7,257 nucleotides of DNA from Lysobacterales bacterium (GCA_027083915.1 JALWML010000108.1:1-7257); one strand, 5' to 3'; shown: positions 1-7,125, counted from the stretch's first letter. The notes: generated by a model not told the origin, from the sequence alone. Numbers and translations are program-made.

Positions 1-43
1 GGTAAATAGCCTTAACACAAATTAAAAGATGCTAAAAACATTT

Positions 44-47
44 GAGG
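44..47 (+). promoter_or_regulatory. Ribosome binding site deciding the start of the P-loop NTPase gene
   Basis: GAGG lies 5 nt before ATG 53. The alternative in-frame ATG at 29 has only a weak A-rich stretch abutting it. This favours the shorter, 378-residue product. Confidence 0.6.
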
Positions 48-52
48 TAATT

Positions 53-1189
53 ATGAAAAACAGAACACAATCAAGAAAAATTGAACTTGTTAAAACGCAG
101 GTTGATAATAGTAGTCAGATCCAGCCATTGCCAGTTGAGGTTAATAAATGTAAACGAGCTTTTACAACAAGACACGTTAATCTAGATGATGCCAAAACTC
201 TCATAACTGGAGATGTAAAGCCTCAAGCAGGAGATTTGGTTCTTTGCGAAGTGACACGCCTAAGACAGCATTGTCGTATTGAGCAACCTAATGGTCGTCG
301 CAGTCGAATGTTTGTAAAGGATAAAATTGTTGTCTGTTATGGTAACCGATATGCACCTGATCAATTTGAATCAATTGTTCCAGATAATTTGGATGCTTGT
401 CATTTAGTTGCTGGCGGCGGCGTGGCTTCACTCATGCGTTTTAGAAGTCCAAAAGTAAAACCTGCAACTGAAATACAGCCATTGGGTTTATTGGCAAATA
501 AGAGTGGTCAAGTATTGAACTTAAAACAATACAGTATTTTGAAACCTAATCAATCAGCAAATAAAAACATTCCCATTCTTTTGGTGTCTGGGTCATCTAT
601 GAATGCTGGTAAAACAACAACAGTTGCAAGTCTGATTAAGGGTTTAACAGCTGATGGATTTAATGTTTCTGCTGCCAAGGTAACAGGGACAGGTTCTGGT
701 GGTGATTTATGGCATTTTATTGATGCGGGCGTTTCTACAGCAATTGATTTTACTGATGCTGGCTTGGTATCAACTTACTTGATGTCTAATCAACGTTTAG
801 TGAAACTATTTGATGACATGATAATGCATTTAAAAACACCACAAACTGATGTTATTGTTGTTGAGGTTGCTGATGGAATTCTACAAACAGAGACAAAAGC
901 ACTATTAGAATCACCAGAAATTATAAATGCAACAACAGCCATGGTTTATACCGCAGGTGATAGTTCGTCAGCTGTTTATGGAGATAATTGGTTGCAAACT
1001 TTGGGTTATAATGTCTTAGGCATTTCAGGAGTAGTTTCATCTAACCCCTTGGGAGTGCAAGAAGTTGAAAAGATGACTTCAACCCCAGTTTTTAAGAAAA
1101 AGGAAATTGTTCAAGCAGGGTTTGGTCATCATTTATATAATTTATTGACAGAACCAGAATTGATGCAACAAAAACTGGATGAAAAATAA
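53..1189 (+). CDS. DUF1611/dethiobiotin-synthetase-like P-loop NTPase with Cys-containing N-terminal domain
   Basis: The 378-residue product has two parts. Residues about 30-160 form a beta-rich domain with the striking motif GNRYAPDQFE (97-106) and all five cysteines of the protein (33, 65, 74, 95, 116). Residues about 173-378 form a P-loop NTPase. Its phosphate loop GSSMNAGKTTT starts at residue 180 and has five residues between the first Gly and GKT, as in dethiobiotin synthetase (GTDTEVGKT), instead of the usual four. A Walker-B-like strand, DVIVVEVADG, lies at 266-275. This suggests the SIMIBI class near DUF1611 (the DgcN group) or MobB; the family call is from recall. No signal peptide is seen, so the protein is cytosolic. 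I chose ATG 53 because GAGG at 44-47 lies 5 nt upstream; an in-frame ATG at 29 has no good ribosome site and would add 8 residues. It is the first visible gene of the operon, and the exporter gene starts 3 nt after its stop. The substrate is unknown. Confidence 0.72.
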   Translation: MKNRTQSRKIELVKTQVDNSSQIQPLPVEVNKCKRAFTTRHVNLDDAKTLITGDVKPQAGDLVLCEVTRLRQHCRIEQPNGRRSRMFVKDKIVVCYGNRYAPDQFESIVPDNLDACHLVAGGGVASLMRFRSPKVKPATEIQPLGLLANKSGQVLNLKQYSILKPNQSANKNIPILLVSGSSMNAGKTTTVASLIKGLTADGFNVSAAKVTGTGSGGDLWHFIDAGVSTAIDFTDAGLVSTYLMSNQRLVKLFDDMIMHLKTPQTDVIVVEVADGILQTETKALLESPEIINATTAMVYTAGDSSSAVYGDNWLQTLGYNVLGISGVVSSNPLGVQEVEKMTSTPVFKKKEIVQAGFGHHLYNLLTEPELMQQKLDEK

Positions 1190-1192
1190 ATC

Positions 1193-2866
1193 ATGAAATA
1201 CCAATTTTCACCTTTTAACCCTCCTGCCAATTACTGGAAGAAGTCAAAGTTTCAAATAGCCCAATTAATTGTAAATGGCTTGCTAAAATCTATGGTAGTT
1301 GTTGGGAGTTATTATTGGGTGAAAAACCTTTCTTCACAGATTAGAAATCAACACGAAATTGAGACAATAAATATTGCCTATTTATTAATTGCTTCGGTGA
1401 TAATTGTGGCACTAAGAGTCCATGAACGCTATGTCTCTGAAAAAATGTCACAAAGTTATATTAATTCGATACGTTCAAGCCTATTAAAACGTTTAATGAG
1501 GGCATCAGTTAGGGATATTGAAGCACAAACAATTGGAAATTTATCATCACGTTTGGCAGGGGATTTGTCAGCCCTCAAACGGTGGTTGAGTTTGGGAATT
1601 TCGCGATTGATTACTCATAGTTTATTGTTGCTGTTAACAACCGTGCTTATTTTCAAAATTAATGCAGCATTGGGTTTGACCATTTTTGCAACTTTAGCTG
1701 TTTTGCTGACCTTTTCAGTATTTGTCGGCAGCTTTTTAAAGAATAGCATAAAAATTGTCAGGAGAAACAGAATTGCAATTCACAGTCTATTGGTGGAAAG
1801 GCTATCATCATTAGCAATGATTCGAGCCATGGGAAAAGAAGGGCGAGAAGTTGCTCGCATCAATAAGCAGGCAAAAAAATTAGAAAAAAATATTGCCAAA
1901 CAAGGTGTGTTTTTAGGTTTTATTCGCGGCATTGGTGATTCTTCTTCACTTATTTTAATTAGCGTATTTTTTATTTTCAATGGATTAAATAATCATGTCC
2001 TTGCATTAGATGAAATAACAGCACTGATTAGTATTATTTTGTTTCTGAATTCTCCTATTAGAGAACTTGGTCGAACGCAAGAATATTATCAAGGGGCAAA
2101 ATTATCTATTGCAAAAATTGCAGAATTGTATGCAATTCCAAGAATTGTAAGAGGCAAAAGCCGTCAGCAAGTTATTGATAAAGATTCAAACAGGCTTGGT
2201 CGAATAGACTTAAGAGAAATAACAGTAAAAGAAACCTTTAGGCACTTATCAGTTCGTGCAAATAAAGGAGATCATGTCGCACTGACGGGAACAAACGGAT
2301 CGGGTAAAAGCACCTTAATTCAGATTGTCCTTGGCTTGATTAAAGTTGACTCTGGTTTTGTTCGAATTAATGGTAATGCCCCCAATAAAACATCATCTTT
2401 TGATCGAGCGGTTCATATTGGTTTTGCTTCTTCAGAGGCAGGTTTGATTAAAGGTAGTTTGATAGAAAACTTAACTTACCGTATGAATCGTAAAAATGTC
2501 GAAGACTTGAGTGAATTACTAACCTTTTGTCAACTCGACAAGCTTGTGGAAAAATTACCAAAAGGCTTAAATACACGAATCTTGGAAAATAGTAAAAATA
2601 TATCCTCTGGCGAAAAAGCACGAATTTTATTATTTAGAGCCTTGTTAGGTTCGCCTGCTATTTTGATTTTAGATGAACCCGAAAGCTATCTTGATAAACA
2701 AGGTCTAGAAATTATTAAAAGCTTATTAACAGGATACAAAGGGACTATTTTGATGGCGACACATAATAGTAATCTAATCAAACTTTGTCATAAAGAGTGG
2801 AATATAGATAGTTTAAAGAATAAAAAGTCACCAGTGAGATTTATAAATGATTATGCAAAAAAATAA
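1193..2866 (+). CDS. ABC exporter half-transporter, fused permease and ATPase, with degenerate motifs
   Basis: The 557-residue protein has the standard exporter order: a membrane domain (about 1-310), then a nucleotide-binding domain (about 335-540). Hydrophobic segments lie near 22-42, 59-75, 136-155, 158-180, 239-264 and 275-287, consistent with six helices. In the ATPase, Walker A is GTNGSGKST (366-374), Walker B with catalytic Glu is LILDEPE (491-497, E495), the D-loop is SYLD (498-501) and the H-loop His is H524. Several motifs deviate. The signature is ISSGE (470-474) instead of LSGGQ, the Q-loop position in IGFASS (409-414) holds Ser instead of Gln, and the segment before Walker A is shortened with no clear A-loop Tyr. 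It should act as a homodimer, or with an unseen partner, exporting a substrate across the inner membrane. The key catalytic residues remain, so it is probably active. Its ATG is 3 nt after the preceding stop with only a distant GGAT, suggesting translational coupling. The substrate (lipid, peptide or drug) cannot be read. Confidence 0.9.
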   Translation: MKYQFSPFNPPANYWKKSKFQIAQLIVNGLLKSMVVVGSYYWVKNLSSQIRNQHEIETINIAYLLIASVIIVALRVHERYVSEKMSQSYINSIRSSLLKRLMRASVRDIEAQTIGNLSSRLAGDLSALKRWLSLGISRLITHSLLLLLTTVLIFKINAALGLTIFATLAVLLTFSVFVGSFLKNSIKIVRRNRIAIHSLLVERLSSLAMIRAMGKEGREVARINKQAKKLEKNIAKQGVFLGFIRGIGDSSSLILISVFFIFNGLNNHVLALDEITALISIILFLNSPIRELGRTQEYYQGAKLSIAKIAELYAIPRIVRGKSRQQVIDKDSNRLGRIDLREITVKETFRHLSVRANKGDHVALTGTNGSGKSTLIQIVLGLIKVDSGFVRINGNAPNKTSSFDRAVHIGFASSEAGLIKGSLIENLTYRMNRKNVEDLSELLTFCQLDKLVEKLPKGLNTRILENSKNISSGEKARILLFRALLGSPAILILDEPESYLDKQGLEIIKSLLTGYKGTILMATHNSNLIKLCHKEWNIDSLKNKKSPVRFINDYAKK

Positions 2867-3656
2867 TAATAAAGAAAAACTTGAAATAGTGATAAACAAT
2901 GAAAGTCTATCTTCCTGTGATAAGTTAAAATACTATTATGTTAAGGGCAGTACCCAAATAACAAATATAGTGGTACTTGTTCACGGTATCTCACGAAATG
3001 CAAATGAAATCATCAAAAGTTTTAGTAAGCACATGGCGCAAGATACTTTGTTAATCGCACCAGTTTTTTCTAAAGAATATGCTACGGATTACCAACGTTT
3101 GGGTCGAAAAAACAAGGGGCCAAGAGCAGACTATATACTTCAAGCAATTGTTAATGAGCTCTCAAGTCAGCATAAAGTGAAAGTCAATAAAATTAACTTA
3201 TTTGGTTTTTCAGCAGGGGCTCAGTTTGTTCATCGTTATGCGTTTGCACATCCGGCACATGTGAATAAAGTCGCCATTGTCGCGGCGGGTTGGTATACCA
3301 TGCCTGATGTAAGAGAAAATTACCCTTACGGATTGAAGTTAAGAAATGAATTTACAGATATAAATTTCGAAAAGATGCGTTTTTTGCGTGTTAAGTTTCG
3401 AGTATATGTAGGAGAGAAAGATTATTTACGCGATAAATCACTAAATAAAAACACTAGGATAGATAAAATACAAGGGCAAAACAGGTTGGAACGAGCAGAA
3501 AATTGGACCTATAAAATGAATCAATGTTTAAAGGAAGCCTCTATCAAGAATAGAGTAAGTCTAGAAATTCTAGAAAACGTCAGCCATGATTTTGGTTTGG
3601 CAGATAATTTAGGTCAGATTTGTGGAAAAGTTTCTCAATGGTTTAAGCAAGATTGA
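2847..3656 (+). CDS. Cytosolic alpha/beta hydrolase (serine esterase/peptidase-like)
   Basis: The 269-residue product has a complete alpha/beta-hydrolase signature. The oxyanion-loop motif VLVHG is at 43-47, the nucleophile elbow GFSAG at 120-124 (Ser122), an acid candidate is Asp192 in VGEKD, and the catalytic His247 lies in NVSHDF. Length and order fit single-domain hydrolases of the esterase / polyhydroxybutyrate-depolymerase-like groups. There is no signal peptide or membrane segment, so it should act in the cytoplasm on an ester, thioester or amide. Its start overlaps the exporter gene by 20 nt in another frame, a typical coupled arrangement. GTGAG at 2834-2838 is 8 nt before ATG 2847 and supports this start over ATG 2853, which would drop two residues. 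Next to an exporter it could trim, release or detoxify the exported compound, but that is inference. The substrate is not identifiable. Confidence 0.88.
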   Translation: MIMQKNNNKEKLEIVINNESLSSCDKLKYYYVKGSTQITNIVVLVHGISRNANEIIKSFSKHMAQDTLLIAPVFSKEYATDYQRLGRKNKGPRADYILQAIVNELSSQHKVKVNKINLFGFSAGAQFVHRYAFAHPAHVNKVAIVAAGWYTMPDVRENYPYGLKLRNEFTDINFEKMRFLRVKFRVYVGEKDYLRDKSLNKNTRIDKIQGQNRLERAENWTYKMNQCLKEASIKNRVSLEILENVSHDFGLADNLGQICGKVSQWFKQD

Positions 3657-3658
3657 AG

Positions 3659-4762
3659 ATGAAGATTGTTATTTGTTTGTTTTTTCTAAGTTTTACTGCT
3701 TTGCTGAATGCTGAGGTTACTTATGATTTTGGCGCTCGGATGGAGGTTGATTATAGTTTTTACGATGATGATCAGTTGATTTTTCCAGATAAAGAATGGG
3801 ATGTCAGGCGTTTTCGTTTCGGACTATTTACTAAATTTAATAAAAAATTCTCTGCCTATTTTCAGTCCGATTTTTCTGATTCGATCAGAACTCGTAAAGG
3901 AGCTACTCAGGCTGCTTGGTTGCGCTATCGACCTAATAAAAGAAATGAATTTTATCTGGGCAAAATGGAGATGCCTTTTAGTCTTGAAAGTGTGAGTAAT
4001 TCTAAGTACCACTTTTTTATGGAGCGTTCAGTTGCCAGTGCATTAAGTGATCGTTATGGCACGGGTGTAAATTTTATTCATTATGGCAAAGACTGGAATA
4101 TGCGTCTTGGTTTATTTGGTGATGACCACTATGATTTAGGCAGTTCTAGTTTTTTCGGAAAAGCTTTAACTGGCAGAGTTGGTAAAAAGTTTAAAATTTC
4201 TGATCATAAACTGTATCTTGGTGCTTCGTTTCAATACAGAAACCCTAATACGACAATAAGAATAAGGACACGACCAGAGTCCCACACTTTTAACTCAAGA
4301 TTGCTTGATACTGGTAAATTATTTTTTGTTAATTCGATTGAAAAGTATGGTTTGGAAGCTCTATGGAAGAAAGGCTCATGGACAGTTCAAACAGAGTATA
4401 TAGCCAATAAGTTTTCACGTGACATTGCTTTACAAGATCTTGAGTATGATGGTGGTTATTTAATCGTGAGCAAGATTTTTAATGGTCGAAGACGCTTTAG
4501 TTTTCGAAAAGGAGAGTGGGCTTCAACAAAAGTAAAGAAATATAAGACCTGGGAAATAGCGGCGCGTTACAGTTATTTAGATTTAACAGACAAGAGTCTT
4601 AATGCGGGGTATGAAGAAAATATCTCACTGGGTATTAATTATTATTTAACCAGTAAAAACCGCTTTATGTTTAATTATATACAAGCAAGAACAACACCAA
4701 ATAGTTTTGGAATTGACCAAACAATTAATATAGTTCAAGTTAGATTTCAACTTGAATTTTAA
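3659..4762 (+). CDS. OprO/OprP-family outer-membrane porin
   Basis: The 367-residue protein starts with a clear signal peptide (residues 1-18, hydrophobic core ICLFFLSF, likely cleavage LNA|EV). It then shows alternating beta-strand sequence and ends in VRFQLEF, with the terminal Phe typical of substrates of the BAM outer-membrane assembly machine. Family-like landmarks occur in the expected order: RRFRFG (50-55) in an early strand, GKMEMPFSLE (101-110) and FMERSV (120-125). These resemble the R-x-R-x-G, G-x-x-x-x-PFSLE and FMER segments of phosphate-selective porins O and P. It should form a beta-barrel channel in the outer membrane. Phosphate selectivity should not be assumed, since the family is broad and the Lys/Arg ladder of OprP was not verified. 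I chose ATG 3659, 2 nt after the hydrolase stop; an in-frame TTG at 3653 would overlap that stop and add two residues. The position after an exporter suggests an outer-membrane route for the same compound (inference). Confidence 0.85.
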   Translation: MKIVICLFFLSFTALLNAEVTYDFGARMEVDYSFYDDDQLIFPDKEWDVRRFRFGLFTKFNKKFSAYFQSDFSDSIRTRKGATQAAWLRYRPNKRNEFYLGKMEMPFSLESVSNSKYHFFMERSVASALSDRYGTGVNFIHYGKDWNMRLGLFGDDHYDLGSSSFFGKALTGRVGKKFKISDHKLYLGASFQYRNPNTTIRIRTRPESHTFNSRLLDTGKLFFVNSIEKYGLEALWKKGSWTVQTEYIANKFSRDIALQDLEYDGGYLIVSKIFNGRRRFSFRKGEWASTKVKKYKTWEIAARYSYLDLTDKSLNAGYEENISLGINYYLTSKNRFMFNYIQARTTPNSFGIDQTINIVQVRFQLEF

Positions 4763-4764
4763 AC

Positions 4765-4770
4765 AGAGGT
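4765..4770 (+). promoter_or_regulatory. Strong ribosome binding site for the propeller protein gene
   Basis: AGAGGT lies 4 nt before ATG 4775, in the 12-nt gap after the porin stop. It is the best Shine-Dalgarno match in the operon, so this last gene may be translated more strongly than, or independently of, the coupled genes before it. Confidence 0.65.
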
Positions 4771-4774
4771 AAAA

Positions 4775-7018
4775 ATGAAAAAATTTATTTTATTACAATT
4801 GATTATCATGAGCTTTATTGCCAATGCATTAGATGTATCAAATCCAGTCCGATTAACTCATGTTGGTCCTGATTTAAATAAAGATTATGATGCAGAAGAA
4901 TCAGCTATCGCATTTAACTCACAAAACAATGAATATTTAATAGTGTTTGAGGGAACAGAGACACTTGTCGGAGCTGGAACAAATACCGCAACTGCGGTAG
5001 AGATTTATGCACAAAGATTTGATGCCACAACACACACACAAAAGTCAGGTTTAATCAGGGTTAGTATAATGGGATCAGAAGGTAATACGACTTTTGATGC
5101 ACGAAAACCCGATGTGGTTTATAACCCTCAAAGCAATGAATACATGATTGTTTGGTATGGCGATACCAATTCTGTGAGTAACGCCAATACCGTTGAAGGT
5201 GAGTTCGAAATTTGGGGCAGAAGATTAAATGCCAGCACAGGTCAACTGATAGGTGATCAATTTAAAATTTCGGATATGGGGCCAACTGGTAATCGATCTT
5301 ATGATGCCATCGACCCAGTCATTGCTTACAATGAAATTGATAATAATTACATGGTTGTTTGGCGAGGAGAAGATGGTAATGGTGCTAATGCTATCGGCGA
5401 ATTTGAGATCTTTGGTCAACAATTAAGTGCTAATGGTACACAAATTGGAGTTAATGACTTCAAAGTCTCAAGTATGGGCACTGATGGACAACCCATTTTT
5501 GATGCTTACTCTCCAGCTATTGCTTATAACAAAACCAATAATGAATTTATGGTTGTCTGGTATGGAGATAATAACACCAATGGTCATGTCAGTGGTGAGT
5601 TTGAGATTTATGGACAGCGATTAAATGCCAGTACTGGCGCAGAGCTTGGCGTCAATGATTTTCAAATATCAGAAACAGGGGTTCCCGGGTTTGTCACGCG
5701 CTCTGCTCAATTTCCATCAGTTGCATGGAATAGTAATGATAACCAGTACCTTGTTGTGTGGTCAGCAGACCCTGCCACAGGTATTTATGTCGGCAATGAA
5801 TTCGAAATATTTGGACAAATTTTATCATCTAATGGCAGTGAAGTCGGTGATGATGACTTTGCAATTAGTCACATTGGTCCAAAAGGAAACAATAATTATG
5901 ATGCCTTTAGACCCAAGGTCGAATACTTAAAGCACTCTCAACAATACTTAGTTGCCTATCGGGCTGATACTGAAGTGGATGGTGAATTCGAAATATTTTT
6001 TCAAAGATTGGATGCAAAAACACAAATCAGACTGGGACAAACCAGCCAAAGACTTTCCCATGCAGGTGCAGATGGTGTCATTACATTTGATGCCAGAAGA
6101 GTTGATCTAGGCTATAACACCAATACCGGAGAAGCAATTGTTGTGTGGGAACAAGAAGACGCTAATGCTAGTCAAGTTTTGGGAGAGTTGGAGATATACG
6201 CAAGTTCGATGCAGTTTTCTGATTTTACTCTAGACTATACACAGTCTGGATCATGGTATGACATATCACGCAATGGTGAAGGCTATATACTAGAGATGTT
6301 ACCCAATAATGGCATTCTTATGATGTGGTTTACCTATTTGCCAAACCAAGCAGAGCAAGCATGGTTGATTGGAACGGGCACTTATAAGAACAATCGTATT
6401 ACCTTAGAAAATGTTCAAATTACATCTGGAGGAGTCTTTGGCCCGGCATTCGATCCAGCTTCTGTGCAAAGACAGAATTGGGGTGATATTTCTTTTGAAT
6501 TTGATGGGTGTAATGGTGGAATTATTAATTATAACGCACTTAGTAGTAGCTATGGTGATGGTGATCATGTGACAACCCGATTAACTGGCTTATCAGGAGC
6601 AAATTGTACAACACATGCTCAATCAACCGATGTACTGGATGGAATCTCTGGTGCTTGGTATGACCCTACACATGATGGTGAGGGGTGGTTTTTAGAATAT
6701 CTGGGTAATAATAATGTGTTAATGTACTGGTTTTCATATGATAACCTAGGTAATCAGAAGTGGATGCTGGATGTCGGAACAATTGATGCAAACAACCTCA
6801 TAACATTTGCGAATATGAGTCAAAAGAATGGAACGTTTTTTGGAGAAAGTTTTAATCCAGACAATGTTAATAATATTGACTGGGGAACTATGCAAATGCA
6901 GATAAATGATTGCAACTCTATTTCTGTTAGTTATGATTCACCCATTAGTATATATGGTCAAGGGGCATTAAATGCCAGTAAAATTATTGGCATAGATCAG
7001 ATTGAGTGCCAGTTATAG
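4775..7018 (+). CDS. Secreted seven-repeat (probable beta-propeller) protein with two C-terminal W-Y-D/G-E-G domains
   Basis: The 747-residue protein begins with a signal peptide (1-18, MKKFILLQ..., likely cleavage ANA|LD). Residues 29-481 hold seven repeats of about 53-69 residues. Each has the pattern G-x-x-G...(F/Y)DA, then a P-x-V-A-Y-N strand, a (Y/F)MVVW strand, a GEFEI(Y/F)GQRL strand and a final DF-x-I-S strand. Four strands per repeat and seven repeats suggest a seven-bladed beta-propeller. Residues 491-611 and 625-745 are two copies of another domain, with SG(S/A)WYD, (N/D)GEG, WF(T/S)Y, WG and a cysteine pair in each. I see no LPXTG, GlyGly-CTERM, PEP-CTERM or transmembrane anchor, so the protein is periplasmic or released. 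Its start is fixed by a strong ribosome site. It is the last operon gene, followed by a terminator. No catalytic motif is recognised; binding to a carbohydrate, protein or the exported product is possible but unproven. Confidence 0.85.
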   Translation: MKKFILLQLIIMSFIANALDVSNPVRLTHVGPDLNKDYDAEESAIAFNSQNNEYLIVFEGTETLVGAGTNTATAVEIYAQRFDATTHTQKSGLIRVSIMGSEGNTTFDARKPDVVYNPQSNEYMIVWYGDTNSVSNANTVEGEFEIWGRRLNASTGQLIGDQFKISDMGPTGNRSYDAIDPVIAYNEIDNNYMVVWRGEDGNGANAIGEFEIFGQQLSANGTQIGVNDFKVSSMGTDGQPIFDAYSPAIAYNKTNNEFMVVWYGDNNTNGHVSGEFEIYGQRLNASTGAELGVNDFQISETGVPGFVTRSAQFPSVAWNSNDNQYLVVWSADPATGIYVGNEFEIFGQILSSNGSEVGDDDFAISHIGPKGNNNYDAFRPKVEYLKHSQQYLVAYRADTEVDGEFEIFFQRLDAKTQIRLGQTSQRLSHAGADGVITFDARRVDLGYNTNTGEAIVVWEQEDANASQVLGELEIYASSMQFSDFTLDYTQSGSWYDISRNGEGYILEMLPNNGILMMWFTYLPNQAEQAWLIGTGTYKNNRITLENVQITSGGVFGPAFDPASVQRQNWGDISFEFDGCNGGIINYNALSSSYGDGDHVTTRLTGLSGANCTTHAQSTDVLDGISGAWYDPTHDGEGWFLEYLGNNNVLMYWFSYDNLGNQKWMLDVGTIDANNLITFANMSQKNGTFFGESFNPDNVNNIDWGTMQMQINDCNSISVSYDSPISIYGQGALNASKIIGIDQIECQL
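4859..6217 (+). repeat. Seven tandem protein repeats, putative seven-bladed beta-propeller
   Basis: Repeats start near residues 29, 98, 167, 233, 300, 366 and 429 of the secreted protein. The best-conserved strand reads EFEIWGRRL, EFEIFGQQL, EFEIYGQRL, EFEIFGQIL and EFEIFFQRL in repeats 2-6, with weaker forms in 1 (AVEIYAQRF) and 7 (ELEIYASSM). Repeats 2 and 4 also share DNA around the segment ttaaatgccag, near 5226 and 5620. Repeat 7 lacks the last strand (DF-x-I-S type), while the N-terminal NPVRLTHVG (residues 23-31) matches it, as expected for ring closure. Confidence 0.75.
6245..7009 (+). repeat. Two C-terminal domain copies with an offset of 134 residues
   Basis: Residues 491-611 and 625-745 of the secreted protein align with an offset of 134 residues apart from a compensated one-residue gap. 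Matched landmarks are W494/W628, GEG 501-503/635-637, W518/W652, W569/W703, C579/C713 and C611/C745. The four cysteines are the only ones in the protein, with 32 residues between the members of each pair, which suggests one disulfide per domain. The DNA copies have diverged, so the duplication is old. Confidence 0.8.
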
Positions 7019-7044
7019 AGCCTTTTTGTAGCGATTTAAATACG

Positions 7045-7075
7045 AAAGCCTCATTTAACGAGGCTTTTTATTTTT
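7045..7075 (+). terminator. Rho-independent terminator after the operon
   Basis: A perfect 8-bp stem, AAAGCCTC (7045-7052) with GAGGCTTT (7060-7067), encloses a 7-nt loop and runs into a T-rich tail to 7075. It begins 26 nt after the stop of the propeller gene. The opposite side lacks a matching long T-run after the stem on the minus strand, so it should act mainly on plus-strand transcripts. Confidence 0.9.
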
Positions 7076-7096
7076 GTGAACTTGTATGTAATAATC

Positions 7097-7125
7097 TTTA
7101 CAAAAACAAGTTAAATACCTACAAT
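7097..7125 (+). promoter_or_regulatory. Sigma70-like promoter of the downstream gene
   Basis: TTTACA (7097-7102) and TACAAT (7120-7125) each match 5 of 6 bases of the -35 and -10 consensus, with the ideal 17-nt spacer. Transcription would start near 7132, about 22 nt before ATG 7154. Its place just after a terminator supports a separate transcription unit. Confidence 0.6.

Noticed and set aside
1..52. Possible end of an upstream gene or an operon promoter
   Set aside because: All three plus frames have stops by base 25, so a gene could end here (for example at TAG 7-9), but too little is visible to call one. No -35/-10 pair with acceptable spacing was found.
1780..1980. Minus-strand open frame of 66 codons inside the exporter gene
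   Set aside because: It lies wholly within a gene with clear family motifs and has no recognisable product or ribosome site.
3653..3658. TTG start for the porin at 3653
   Set aside because: The ATG at 3659 gives an ideal signal peptide start and avoids overlap with the hydrolase stop; the TTG adds only two residues.
3801..4012. Short open frames on both strands inside the porin gene
   Set aside because: They overlap a well-supported porin reading frame and encode no recognisable protein.
3659..4762. Phosphate-uptake role for the porin and thus the operon
   Set aside because: Family resemblance alone does not show phosphate selectivity, and no Pst, Pho-regulon gene or Pho-box-like site was seen in the window.
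5225..5930. Three short open frames (one minus, two plus) inside the propeller gene
   Set aside because: They arise from the repeated DNA of the propeller in other frames; the main frame has a signal peptide and conserved repeats.
4859..6217. CRISPR-like or mobile DNA repeat array
   Set aside because: The periodicity is at protein level, about 53-69 codons per unit, in an intact reading frame, with diverged DNA and no constant short repeats or spacers.
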